Shown: piece after piece, positions 54,264-62,181 of the stretch
Layout of the letters: the number at the start of each line of letters is the position of its first letter
Position numbering within the stretch: position 1 is the stretch's first letter
Origin: Algibacter pacificus
GTDB taxonomy: Bacteria; Bacteroidota; Bacteroidia; Flavobacteriales; Flavobacteriaceae
Assembly (NCBI RefSeq): GCF_008033385.1
Contig: NZ_VOGY01000008.1
Coordinates: forward strand, 1-64,000
DNA: 64,000 nt
Direction: 5' to 3'
Position numbers and translations under genes: made by a program
The notes under the pieces: model-generated
What the model saw: the letters and a program-made list of their open reading frames with translations, nothing else
What the model was told of the DNA's origin: nothing
The model's database searches: none

Positions 54264-54296
54264 ACTCTTAAAAATTAAATCATTTTTAAGAGTTTA
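54261..54296. terminator. bidirectional terminator overlapping both stop codons
   Basis: TAAACTCTTAAAAAT (54261-54275) is the exact complement of 54282-54296, with a 6-base loop. The left arm begins with the HMG-CoA reductase stop codon and the right arm encodes the last residues of the HAD protein. Confidence 0.75.
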
Positions 54297-54910
54297 CTCA
54301 TACTATCAAAAGTATCGGTGGCAATGCCTTTTAATTCATTATTATAATCGTGAGCCACATAACCAAAAACATCGAACCCACCAGCTTTTGCTGCCCGTAC
54401 GCCAGATAAGCTATCTTCTATAACCACACAGTCTTCGGGTTTAAACCCCATAGTTTCTGCAGCCCAAAGAAATACAGCTGGGTCTGGTTTCCATTTTTGA
54501 ATTTTATAACAACTGAATATTTTATTTTCAAAAAAAGGAAGTAATCCCGTGAGTCCTAAATTAAGAGCTATTTTATCTTCTGGTCCGCTTGAAGCCACAC
54601 AAAAAGGACGGTCTAAATTTTGAAGCACGTCTTTAACTCCCTCAACCGGTTTCATATCTTTTTTAAACGCTTCAAAACTGCGTTCTCGATATTCATCTTC
54701 TATTAAATCTGGAAGTTCCTTTCCGGCAAGCTCCGAAATCATACGCTTACAGGCTGTAAAAAAACTACCTTTAAAATGTTTCATACCATAGTTAAAATCG
54801 ATATTAGCGCCATATTCGTTGGATAAATCAACTAACACTTGAATACTTATGGGTTCGCTATCGACCAAAACACCGTCGCAATCGAAAATAATGCATTTAT
54901 ATCTTTTCAT
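54275..54910 (-). CDS. HAD family phosphatase (beta-phosphoglucomutase-like)
   Basis: This 211-residue HAD subfamily IA enzyme has motif I FDCDGVLVDSEP (nucleophile Asp9), motif II CVASSG near residue 108, and motif III-IV KWKPDPAVFLWAAE with VIEDSLSGVRAAKAGG. The helical cap lies at about 18-85. Such enzymes hydrolyse or isomerise small phosphorylated sugars. The substrate is unknown. It is followed on the strand by nothing but the terminator and preceded by the SDR gene after 3 bases, so the M28-SDR-HAD genes look like one operon. Confidence 0.92.
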   Translation of the reverse strand: MKRYKCIIFDCDGVLVDSEPISIQVLVDLSNEYGANIDFNYGMKHFKGSFFTACKRMISELAGKELPDLIEDEYRERSFEAFKKDMKPVEGVKDVLQNLDRPFCVASSGPEDKIALNLGLTGLLPFFENKIFSCYKIQKWKPDPAVFLWAAETMGFKPEDCVVIEDSLSGVRAAKAGGFDVFGYVAHDYNNELKGIATDTFDSMSKLLKMI

Positions 54911-54913
54911 TAA

Positions 54914-55597
54914 TTAAGGTGTAGAATTAGAAACTTGTAACAACTTCCCGTTATAATATTTATTTGCAGTTAGCGAAAAATTAAAAATATATTCCGCCAT
55001 TTCCAAAGCCGTTGTTGGTGCTTGATAGCCAGGAAAAGCTTCCTCAAGCATTTCAGTTTGTACGGCTCCCAAAGCTAAAACATTAAATGCGATCCCCGAT
55101 TCTTTATATTCTTCGGCTAACAACTCCGTAAGGGTTATTACAGCAGCTTTACTCGAACTGTACGCCGCCAAGCCTGGAAACTTCATACTCCCTTGAACCC
55201 CACCCATAGAACTTATGGTTACTACATGGCTATTTGCTTTCATAAAAGGAAGTGTTGTTCTTGTTAATTCAGCAACTCCAAAAACATTGGTTTTATACAC
55301 ATATTCAAATTCATCCATCGTTATTTCCGAAAATGGTTTATTCAATAGCGCTCCAGCATTATTTACTAAAACATCCACTTGCTTCCAATTTTCAGAAATA
55401 AATGCTTCTACTTTTTTATAGGCATCTTTATCATTTAAATCGAAAGAAAAACAAGTGACATTATCTAAGTTTAAATGCTGAATAGGCTTTTCATTCCGCG
55501 AAAGCGCTAATACCTTATGCCCTGCTTTTGCAAATAATTGCACCAACTCGAAACCAATTCCTCGACTTGTGCCTGTTATAATTATATTTTTACTCAT
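54914..55597 (-). CDS. short-chain dehydrogenase/reductase (SDR)
   Basis: This 227-residue NAD(P)-dependent oxidoreductase has the cofactor loop TGTSRGIGFE near residue 8, NNAGAL near residue 80, catalytic Ser in VTISSMGGVQG and the YxxxK pair in AAYSSSKAAV near residue 144. An Arg right after the glycine loop's Ser suggests NADPH, although this is a weak indicator. The substrate is unknown. Its first 8 bases overlap the end of the M28 peptidase gene, which indicates translational coupling. Confidence 0.92.
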   Translation of the reverse strand: MSKNIIITGTSRGIGFELVQLFAKAGHKVLALSRNEKPIQHLNLDNVTCFSFDLNDKDAYKKVEAFISENWKQVDVLVNNAGALLNKPFSEITMDEFEYVYKTNVFGVAELTRTTLPFMKANSHVVTISSMGGVQGSMKFPGLAAYSSSKAAVITLTELLAEEYKESGIAFNVLALGAVQTEMLEEAFPGYQAPTTALEMAEYIFNFSLTANKYYNGKLLQVSNSTP

Positions 55598-56519
55598 GGT
55601 TTAATTTTATGTCTTTAGTTGAAGCATTTATCATCCCTTCCAAAGCAGGAATCATTTTATTAATAAAAGTCGTCATGTGTTTAAAATCCATTTTATCAGC
55701 TTCGTCATCCACATGATGATAATAATCAAAATTAGTAAAATCGAAAGTTGAAATGGCTTGTGCCGGAATTTTAAAAGCTTCGTAAAACGGGTAATTATCC
55801 GATCGTTTAAATAAGTTAAACTCTTTAGCTTTAGGTAAAAAACCAATCATTTCAAAACCGGCATATTCATTTAACTTTTCGGCCATATTCGATTCCTTAT
55901 AACCTGTAAGGTAAGCCATCGTTTCATGTTCTGCACGCGGTACACCAATCATTTCAAAATTAATCATGGCATAAACATTTAAGTTTTCGGTTTTTAAACG
56001 CTCCGCTAAATGTCCAGATCCTTTTAAGCCCATCTCTTCGGCAGCATAAAGCGTAAACAAAATGCTGCGTTTATTATTTTTAGATTCCGAAAAATATTTG
56101 GCCCATTCTAATACCGCAACAGTTCCCGAAGCATCATCGTTAGCCCCATTAGCAATACTATCGCCATTGACTTCTTTTGCTGTACCAATATGATCATAAT
56201 GCGCGCCTAGAATAACAAATTCATTTTTTAATTCAGGATCATTGCCTTCAATATAACCAACCACATTATATCCCGTTATATCTTTTATTTTAAACGTGTC
56301 TCGGTAAGTTTCAAAAAAAGGTTTTATATGGTTTTTCCTGAAGACATTCTCAATAAACACAGCGGCTTTTTCAATACCTTGACTTCCCGTGCTGCGACCT
56401 TCAAGTTCATCGGAGGCCAGATACTCTAAACTTATCTTAATAGATGTTTCTTCTATTATATTTTGAGCCAAGCAACTACACGTTAATAAAACAAGACTAA
56501 TACTTAATATTTTTTTCAT
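55590..56519 (-). CDS. M28 family zinc metallopeptidase
   Basis: This 309-residue exported aminopeptidase has a signal peptide with SCLAQ near residue 19. Zinc ligands appear in the expected order: His in GAHYDHIG, Asp in GANDDASG, the catalytic Glu pair in YAAEEMGLKGS, Asp or Glu in NFEMIG, and His in YYHHVDDEADK. It probably trims peptides in the periplasm. The pdhC terminator lies just upstream, so it needs its own promoter, which I could not place. It may complement DPP-IV in peptide breakdown. Confidence 0.93.
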   Translation of the reverse strand: MKKILSISLVLLTCSCLAQNIIEETSIKISLEYLASDELEGRSTGSQGIEKAAVFIENVFRKNHIKPFFETYRDTFKIKDITGYNVVGYIEGNDPELKNEFVILGAHYDHIGTAKEVNGDSIANGANDDASGTVAVLEWAKYFSESKNNKRSILFTLYAAEEMGLKGSGHLAERLKTENLNVYAMINFEMIGVPRAEHETMAYLTGYKESNMAEKLNEYAGFEMIGFLPKAKEFNLFKRSDNYPFYEAFKIPAQAISTFDFTNFDYYHHVDDEADKMDFKHMTTFINKMIPALEGMINASTKDIKLNHE

Positions 56520-56542
56520 ATTTCAATTTAAAAATTAAAGAT

Positions 56543-56574
56543 AAAAAAAACCTGCTTCAATGAAATGAAACAGG
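56543..56574 (-). terminator. terminator after pdhC
   Basis: CCTGCTTCA (56551-56559) pairs with TGAAACAGG (56566-56574) with one wobble. On the minus strand a run of eight T follows directly. It lies about 28 bases after the pdhC stop. Confidence 0.85.
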
Positions 56575-56602
56575 CTTTTATATTTAGAATTTGAAAATCT
56601 AT

Positions 56603-58219
56603 TTACAATAACATAGATATTGGATTTTCAATATATCCTTTTAATGTTTGAAGGAATTGAGCACCGGTAGCACCATCAATTGTTCTGTGATCGGCAGCTA
56701 AACAAAGTTTCATTGTATTTCCAACAACAATAGCTCCTTCTTTTACCACTGGTTTTTGAACAATGGCTCCCACAGAAAGAATAGCTGAATTAGGCTGATT
56801 GATAATAGATGTAAAGCTATCTATACCAAACATACCTAAGTTAGAGATAGTAAACGTACTACCTTCCATTTCTTCAAGTGATAATTTTTTATTTTTCGCT
56901 TTAATCGCGTATTCTTTAACAGCTGCTCCAATTTGAGTCAACTTACGTTGATCTGCAAATTTAACAACTGGCACAAGAAGTCCGTCTTCAACAGCAACCG
57001 CAACACCAATGTGTACATGGTTATTTAATCTCATTTTATCATCAAACCATTGCGAGTTAACTTGCGGATGTTCTTTTAAAGCCATAGCACAAGCTTTAAC
57101 CACAATATCATTAAATGAAACTTTAGTATCAGGAACAGCATTTACCTCCTTACGGAAGGCAATAGCCTTATCCATATCAAACTCAACATTTAAGTAATAG
57201 TGAGGTGCAGTAAACTTAGATTTTGCTAAGTTTTTAGCAATAGCCTTACGCATGTTGGAGTTTTTAACTTCTTCAAAACTCTCTTCATTAGCAACGGCAG
57301 GTCCGGCAGCAGCAGCAACAGGTGCCGCAGCTTGAGGAGTAAAGTTTTCAACGTCTCGTTTAATAATACGTCCACCTTCACCAGAGCCTGATATATCGGA
57401 AATATTAAATCCTTTTTCTTCTGCTATTTTCTTAGCTAAAGGCGACACAAATAAACGTCCGCCATCGTTAGATTTTTTAGGTGCTACAGGTGCAGCAGGT
57501 TTAGCAGTCTCTACTTTTGGAGCTTCCTCTTTTTTAGGTGCAGCAGCTTTTTTTGGAGCTTCAACTTTTGGAGCTGGCGCAGCTGAACTAAAACCAGCAG
57601 CAACTCCAGAAACGTCTGTTCCTGCAGGGCCAATAATAGCTAATAACTCATCTACTTTTGCAGAATCCCCTTCTTGCAAACCAACAAATAATAAAGTCCC
57701 AGACTGGAATGATTCAAATTCCATTGTCGCTTTATCAGTTTCAATTTCTGCTAAAATATCACCTTCTTCTACGTTGTCTCCAACTTTTTTCAACCAAGTA
57801 GCAACAGTTCCTTCTTCCATGGTATCACTTAAACGTGGCATGGTAACAACTATTACACCTTCTGGTAATTCTGCTGTAGCTTCAGGAGCTGCTTCCTCTA
57901 CAGGAGCCGCTTCTTCTTCTACCACTTCTGCCGTAGCGGTTGCGTTTCCTCCTCCACTTAAAAGTGCAGAAATATCTTCACCTTCATCACCAATAATAGC
58001 TAAAAGTTCATCCACCTTCGTCGTTTCCCCTTCCTGTACACCAATGTGAAGTAAAGTCCCTTCGTTAAAAGACTCAAATTCCATAGTGGCTTTATCGGTT
58101 TCAATTTCGGCTAAAATATCGCCTTCTTCTATTTTATCTCCTACTTTTTTTAACCAAGTTGCAACGGTACCTTCTTCCATGGTATCGCTTAAACGAGGCA
58201 TATTTACTACTATTGCCAT
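56603..58219 (-). CDS. pdhC: pyruvate dehydrogenase E2, dihydrolipoamide acetyltransferase
   Basis: E2 core of the pyruvate dehydrogenase complex, 538 residues. Two lipoyl domains (about 1-80 and 122-200) are nearly identical, with lipoylated Lys43 and Lys163 in ETDKATMEFES. Ala/Pro/Glu-rich linkers separate the domains. A peripheral E1/E3-binding domain (about 255-295, FVSPLAKKIAEEKG) precedes the catalytic domain (about 315-538), with the active-site His in DHRTIDGATGAQF. It is 3 bases after pdhA. LipA from this window would lipoylate it. Confidence 0.97.
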   Translation of the reverse strand: MAIVVNMPRLSDTMEEGTVATWLKKVGDKIEEGDILAEIETDKATMEFESFNEGTLLHIGVQEGETTKVDELLAIIGDEGEDISALLSGGGNATATAEVVEEEAAPVEEAAPEATAELPEGVIVVTMPRLSDTMEEGTVATWLKKVGDNVEEGDILAEIETDKATMEFESFQSGTLLFVGLQEGDSAKVDELLAIIGPAGTDVSGVAAGFSSAAPAPKVEAPKKAAAPKKEEAPKVETAKPAAPVAPKKSNDGGRLFVSPLAKKIAEEKGFNISDISGSGEGGRIIKRDVENFTPQAAAPVAAAAGPAVANEESFEEVKNSNMRKAIAKNLAKSKFTAPHYYLNVEFDMDKAIAFRKEVNAVPDTKVSFNDIVVKACAMALKEHPQVNSQWFDDKMRLNNHVHIGVAVAVEDGLLVPVVKFADQRKLTQIGAAVKEYAIKAKNKKLSLEEMEGSTFTISNLGMFGIDSFTSIINQPNSAILSVGAIVQKPVVKEGAIVVGNTMKLCLAADHRTIDGATGAQFLQTLKGYIENPISMLL

Positions 58220-58222
58220 AGC

Positions 58223-59221
58223 TTATATTTTGTGTTGTATGAATGGATAATCTTCTTGTTCGTAAACCATATCGTAAAGCTGTTGCTTTTCTGGGAATGG
58301 TGATTCCTCAGCGAATTTCTCACATTCAGCAACACGATCTTTTACGCGTTTGTCTATGATTTTAATATCATCTTCTGAAGCATATTTCTTTTCAAGAATA
58401 ATATCTTTCACCTGTGTTATTGGGTCAATTTTTTTGTATTCTTGAACTTCGTCTTTCGTTCTATAATGTTGAGCATCACTCATAGAATGACCTCTATAAC
58501 GATACGTTTTCAACTCTAAGAATGTTGGTCCTTCACCACGACGTCCTCTTTGAATAGCTTCATCAAAAGCTTCTGCTACTTTTATTGGGTTCATCCCATC
58601 TACTGGTCCACATGGCATATCATACCCTAAACCTAATTTCCAAATATCGGTATGGTTTGCTGTTCTTTCTACAGAGGTTCCCATAGCGTAACCATTATTT
58701 TCACAAACAAATACTACAGGTAATTTCCAAAGCATAGCTAAGTTGAATGCTTCGTGAAGTGATCCTTGTCGTGCTGCACCATCACCAAAACAGCATAAAG
58801 TAACAGCATCGCTACCGTGATATTTATCTCCAAATGCGATACCTGCCCCTAAAGGAATTTGACCACCAACGATTCCGTGACCTCCATAGAAACGAAATTC
58901 TTTAGAAAAAATATGCATCGAACCTCCCATACCATGAGATGTCCCTGTTACTTTTCCGTACAATTCTGCCATAACACGTTTTGGATCTACACCCATCCCG
59001 ATTGGTTGCACATGATTTCTATAAGCAGTGATCATTTTATCTTTAGTCAAATCCATAGCATGCAAAGCACCTGCTAAAACAGCTTCTTGACCATTGTATA
59101 AATGAAGAAATCCTCTTACTTTTTGTTGAATGTAAACGGCAGCCAGTTTGTCTTCAAACTTTCTCCAGAATAACATGTCTTCATACCATTTGAGGTAAAC
59201 CTCTTTTGTGATTTTTTGCAT
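58223..59221 (-). CDS. pdhA: pyruvate dehydrogenase E1 alpha subunit
   Basis: This 332-residue subunit of the thiamine diphosphate-dependent E1 component decarboxylates pyruvate. The TPP motif starts FGDGAARQGSLHEA (near residue 165) and ends ENNGYAM. The phosphorylation-loop-like region YRYRGHSMSDAQHYRTKDE is present near residue 260. The E1 beta gene is not adjacent and must lie elsewhere. A perfect -33/-7 promoter precedes the gene, and pdhC follows after 3 bases. Confidence 0.97.
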   Translation of the reverse strand: MQKITKEVYLKWYEDMLFWRKFEDKLAAVYIQQKVRGFLHLYNGQEAVLAGALHAMDLTKDKMITAYRNHVQPIGMGVDPKRVMAELYGKVTGTSHGMGGSMHIFSKEFRFYGGHGIVGGQIPLGAGIAFGDKYHGSDAVTLCCFGDGAARQGSLHEAFNLAMLWKLPVVFVCENNGYAMGTSVERTANHTDIWKLGLGYDMPCGPVDGMNPIKVAEAFDEAIQRGRRGEGPTFLELKTYRYRGHSMSDAQHYRTKDEVQEYKKIDPITQVKDIILEKKYASEDDIKIIDKRVKDRVAECEKFAEESPFPEKQQLYDMVYEQEDYPFIQHKI

Positions 59222-59252
59222 CGACTAGTATTTAATTTATTTTCGCTAAATA

Positions 59253-59282
59253 CAAAAGTAACACATTGAGAGTAATTGCAAA
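59253..59282 (-). promoter_or_regulatory. pdhA promoter, TTTG-N18-TACTTTTG
   Basis: On the minus strand TTTG (59282-59279) and TACTTTTG (59260-59253) are 18 bases apart, an exact consensus. The ATG at 59221 is 31 bases from the -7 element. Confidence 0.75.
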
Positions 59283-59385
59283 AACGCAATGCCCTTAAAG
59301 TGAAAAAAAATATTAAAAAACTTTATTATAATAGAGTTTCATTAAAAAACTCCTTTTTTAAGCAGTGTGCTCTTAATTTAAAAGT

Positions 59386-59868
59386 TTATAGTGATGATTT
59401 ATCAAAAACCAACGGCAACAAATTTGCCAAAGAATTTGATTTTCCAATTTTACCAGTTTCTCCCATAAAATAAATTTCTATAGGGGTGTTTTGTTTTATT
59501 TCGTACTCGGCAATGGCTTGACGACAAGCACCACATGGAGGAATAGGCTCTGAAGTTGTTTTTAGTTTTGAACCTGCGGTAATAGCCATACGAACTATTT
59601 TTGCGTTGGGATATTTTGCTCCCGCATAATAAATAGCGGTACGCTCGGCACATAAACCCGATGGGTAGGATGCATTTTCTTGATTACTTCCAGTAATAAC
59701 CTCGTTATTATCCAAAAGCAACGCTGTTCCAACATGAAATTGAGAATAAGGCGCATAGGCCTTTTCACGAGCTTCAATAGCTTGCTCCATTAACAAGACG
59801 ACATCTTTAGGAAGCTCTTTTAAATTATCGTAAACGTATAATGTGGTTTCTATGTTTACCTTTTTCAT
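59386..59868 (-). CDS. cdd: cytidine deaminase
   Basis: This 160-residue homotetrameric-type zinc deaminase converts cytidine to uridine. The zinc and catalytic residues are in GLCAERTAIYYAG (Cys and Glu, near residue 75) and PPCGACRQAIAEYE (two Cys, near 110). The substrate loop ENASYPSG is intact. The frame extends to 59889, but the ATG at 59868 gives the common length. It is 37 bases after gldC on the same strand and may share its transcript. Confidence 0.95.
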   Translation of the reverse strand: MKKVNIETTLYVYDNLKELPKDVVLLMEQAIEAREKAYAPYSQFHVGTALLLDNNEVITGSNQENASYPSGLCAERTAIYYAGAKYPNAKIVRMAITAGSKLKTTSEPIPPCGACRQAIAEYEIKQNTPIEIYFMGETGKIGKSNSLANLLPLVFDKSSL

Positions 59869-59905
59869 ATATTTCCTTTTAAATGCCAAATTTTCTCATC
59901 TTTAA

Positions 59906-60238
59906 TCACTTTTTTATTTCTAGCTTTTCTGCAAAATAATCACAAAAATCTTTCATAGTAGCCGTCATCTTTTCATCTTGTGTGGCACGATTAAAAGTAT
60001 TACTCATGGCTACCAATGTTTGATGAAAAAACACTTTCATTTCATCTACCGGCATATCTTTGGTCCATAAATCGACACGTAAACTTTCTTGGGCTTTGGA
60101 ATCCCAAACCGATAACATCATCGCTTTTGCTTCTGCATTTGTTATACCCCCATCATCGGCTGTCCAATTTAATTTTTCTGGTACTCGGTTTTCATCTAAC
60201 TCTACGGTAAGTTCAATTTTAGATTTTATATTAGCCAT
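59906..60238 (-). CDS. gldC: gliding motility protein GldC
   Basis: This 110-residue soluble protein matches GldC of flavobacteria in length, in sequence (starting MANIKSKIELTVELDEN) and in its place directly after gldB. GldC supports gliding in Flavobacterium johnsoniae, although its biochemical role is not clear. An upstream in-frame start at 60286 would add 16 residues inside gldB; I chose the ATG at 60238, which overlaps gldB by 8 bases. There is no signal peptide, so it is probably cytoplasmic. Confidence 0.93.
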   Translation of the reverse strand: MANIKSKIELTVELDENRVPEKLNWTADDGGITNAEAKAMMLSVWDSKAQESLRVDLWTKDMPVDEMKVFFHQTLVAMSNTFNRATQDEKMTATMKDFCDYFAEKLEIKK

Positions 60239-61202
60239 TATTTTTTCTTGGTTTAAATTTTGATTTATTAAATATATCTTCGGCATTCATAATTAACATC
60301 GCTTTAAAAGATGTGTCGTTATGTTTAATATAAGCTTTCACTATTTGCCAGCCTATATATTGTCCTATTTTACCTGGAGACTCTCTATCAATGCCTTCTA
60401 AATAAAATTTAGAAAAAGGCGCTGGGTTTATAAAGCGACTTGGCAATTTATTATCTGTACTAAACAATAATTCACGTTCTACAAAATACTGCCAAACAGA
60501 ACTTTCATTGTTTTTTGCCCAATTTAGTTGTGTTTCGGTATAACCTATACGTTCGTTTTCGAGAACAAAAGGAATAACTCTATCTTGAAAATATAAAACC
60601 TTTCCAAAATAAATCATTTCATCAAGCAATGTTTTTCTACTCGATTGAAAGGTGTATTTTTCGGCGTAAGCACGAGCTAAATCGACTACAATTTGATCTT
60701 TTTTTAAATAATTTGCTATATAACGCGGAATGGAAGCATAGAATCTATGACTGCTTCCTAAATACGTGTCGAGCGCAATTAAAGCAATGGTATCGGTAAC
60801 AATAACACGGTTTCGGTAATCCACATTACTCGTCGTTGTTATCACTCGTGGCGGAGTAAATTCAGAAAAATAATATTGAATATGATTAAATAAGTTTTCA
60901 ATATCTTTTTCCGTCTCATCAAACTTTGGAAACGCAATTTCAACCTCACTAAACAACTCTTGTTGCAAAGTATCTTTTGTTTTTTCTATCCAAACGCTAT
61001 CGTTTACATTTTTTGGAAACATAAACGGAAACGTATTTTTTAGACTAGGCAAATTCTGCTTATTTGTTTTTGCAAATAACCTATCGAAACGTTCCACAGA
61101 TATATTTACATCTTGCTGAGCAATAGCTGCTTCTATTTTATCTTCATGTTTACAAGAAAAAAAAGAAAAAAGAATAATTATGAATAAAGTTAATGGTTTC
61201 AT
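60231..61202 (-). CDS. gldB: gliding motility lipoprotein GldB
   Basis: This 323-residue lipoprotein has a signal peptide ending in FFSC with Cys17 as the lipid-bearing residue. Sequence features such as VERFDRLFAK, the conserved LDTYLG segment and the C-terminal GRESPGKIGQYIGWQIV match GldB. GldB is essential for gliding in F. johnsoniae; its biochemical function is not settled. It overlaps gldC by 8 bases and is divergent from nadE with interlocking promoters. On its own it does not show that the strain glides. Confidence 0.95.
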   Translation of the reverse strand: MKPLTLFIIILFSFFSCKHEDKIEAAIAQQDVNISVERFDRLFAKTNKQNLPSLKNTFPFMFPKNVNDSVWIEKTKDTLQQELFSEVEIAFPKFDETEKDIENLFNHIQYYFSEFTPPRVITTTSNVDYRNRVIVTDTIALIALDTYLGSSHRFYASIPRYIANYLKKDQIVVDLARAYAEKYTFQSSRKTLLDEMIYFGKVLYFQDRVIPFVLENERIGYTETQLNWAKNNESSVWQYFVERELLFSTDNKLPSRFINPAPFSKFYLEGIDRESPGKIGQYIGWQIVKAYIKHNDTSFKAMLIMNAEDIFNKSKFKPRKNNG

Positions 61203-61247
61203 ACTAAAGTTAAACGCTATAAATTTTTATTAATTGAGGGTTTGCTT

Positions 61248-61255
61248 TATTTTTG
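61248..61255 (+). promoter_or_regulatory. nadE promoter, -7 element TATTTTTG
   Basis: This exact TAnnTTTG match lies 40 bases before the nadE ATG. It lies only 4 bases from the opposing gldB -7 element. Confidence 0.6.
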
Positions 61256-61259
61256 TTGA

Positions 61260-61267
61260 CAAAGGTA
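61260..61267 (-). promoter_or_regulatory. gldB promoter, -7 element TACCTTTG
   Basis: The minus strand reads TACCTTTG, an exact TAnnTTTG match, 57 bases before the gldB ATG at 61202. It faces the nadE element at 61248-61255. Confidence 0.6.
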
Positions 61268-61295
61268 CTATTCTTATTAATAAATTTCATTTAAA

Positions 61296-62084
61296 ATGCA
61301 AACAGAAAAAGTAGTAGATTATATAGTAAATTGGTTAAAAGATTATGCAATTAAAGCTGGTGTAAACGGATTTGTTATTGGTGTTTCTGGCGGAATAGAT
61401 TCTGCCGTAACTTCAACATTATGTGCAAAAACAGGCTTAAAAGTTTTATGTATTGAAATGCCTATCCATCAAGCAGCAAGCCATGTGTCTCGTGCGAACG
61501 AACATATAAATCAATTATCTACACGTTTTAGTAATGTTGAAAAAACTCGAACAGACTTAACCCCTGTTTTTGAAGCATTTAAAGGTGAAGTTAATTTAGA
61601 AGGAGAGAAAGCGATTGTGGATATGGCTTTAGCAAATACTAGAGCCCGTTTACGAATGACAACCCTTTACTATTATGCTGGTTTGTACAAACTTTTAGTT
61701 GCAGGCACCGGTAATAAAGTAGAAGATTTTGGTGTTGGTTTTTACACAAAATACGGTGATGGTGGAGTAGATTTAAGTCCAATAGCCGATTTATTAAAAT
61801 CTGAAGTTTATAAATTAGGTGAGTTTTTAGAAGTGCCAGAATCTATTATGAAAGCAGCACCAAGCGATGGTTTATTTGGAGATTCCCGTAGTGATGAAGA
61901 TCAAATAGGAGCATCGTATCCCGAGTTAGAATGGGCTATGCAAATGGATGAATCTGGAAAAACAGCAACCGATTTTTCTGGTCGTGAGCTTGAAGTTTTT
62001 AAAATTTATAAAAGATACAACTCCAGCAATAAACATAAAATGAACCCCATTCCTGTATGTGATATTCCTAGTAGTTTAATGTAA
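61296..62084 (+). CDS. nadE: NAD(+) synthase, ammonia-dependent type
   Basis: This 262-residue N-type ATP pyrophosphatase converts deamido-NAD to NAD. The PP-loop is GVSGGIDSAVTS near residue 28. Other conserved blocks are NTRARLRM near residue 107, GTGNKVEDFGVGFYTKYGDGG near residue 138 and the substrate loop SDGLFGDSRSDEDQIGASYPE near 190. There is no glutaminase domain, so free ammonia is the expected nitrogen donor. Confidence 0.96.
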   Translation: MQTEKVVDYIVNWLKDYAIKAGVNGFVIGVSGGIDSAVTSTLCAKTGLKVLCIEMPIHQAASHVSRANEHINQLSTRFSNVEKTRTDLTPVFEAFKGEVNLEGEKAIVDMALANTRARLRMTTLYYYAGLYKLLVAGTGNKVEDFGVGFYTKYGDGGVDLSPIADLLKSEVYKLGEFLEVPESIMKAAPSDGLFGDSRSDEDQIGASYPELEWAMQMDESGKTATDFSGRELEVFKIYKRYNSSNKHKMNPIPVCDIPSSLM

Positions 62085-62086
62085 TT

Positions 62087-62118
62087 TTTGCGAATTAACT
62101 CAAAAAACCCTACTTTTG
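62087..62118 (+). promoter_or_regulatory. response regulator promoter, TTTG-N20-TACTTTTG
   Basis: TTTG at 62087-62090 and the exact -7 match TACTTTTG at 62111-62118 are 20 bases apart. The promoter starts 3 bases after the nadE stop and gives a leader of about 57 bases. Confidence 0.65.
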
Positions 62119-62122
62119 TAAT

Positions 62123-62173
62123 GAGCTTTTTTAATACTCTTTTTTTTTCTCTCAATCCCTAAGGAAAAAGCTC
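62123..62173 (+). promoter_or_regulatory. leader hairpin of the response regulator gene
   Basis: GAGCTTTTT (62123-62131) is the perfect complement of AAAAAGCTC (62165-62173). The loop is about 33 bases and contains a run of T. The right arm ends 8 bases before the ATG, so pairing could limit ribosome access. Confidence 0.45.
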
Positions 62174-62181
62174 AAAATATT

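Noticed and set aside
59276-59473. 65-codon plus-strand ORF upstream of pdhA
   Set aside because: It runs antisense into the 3' end of cdd and overlaps the pdhA -33 region; the composition is Lys/Asn-rich as expected from non-coding AT-rich DNA.
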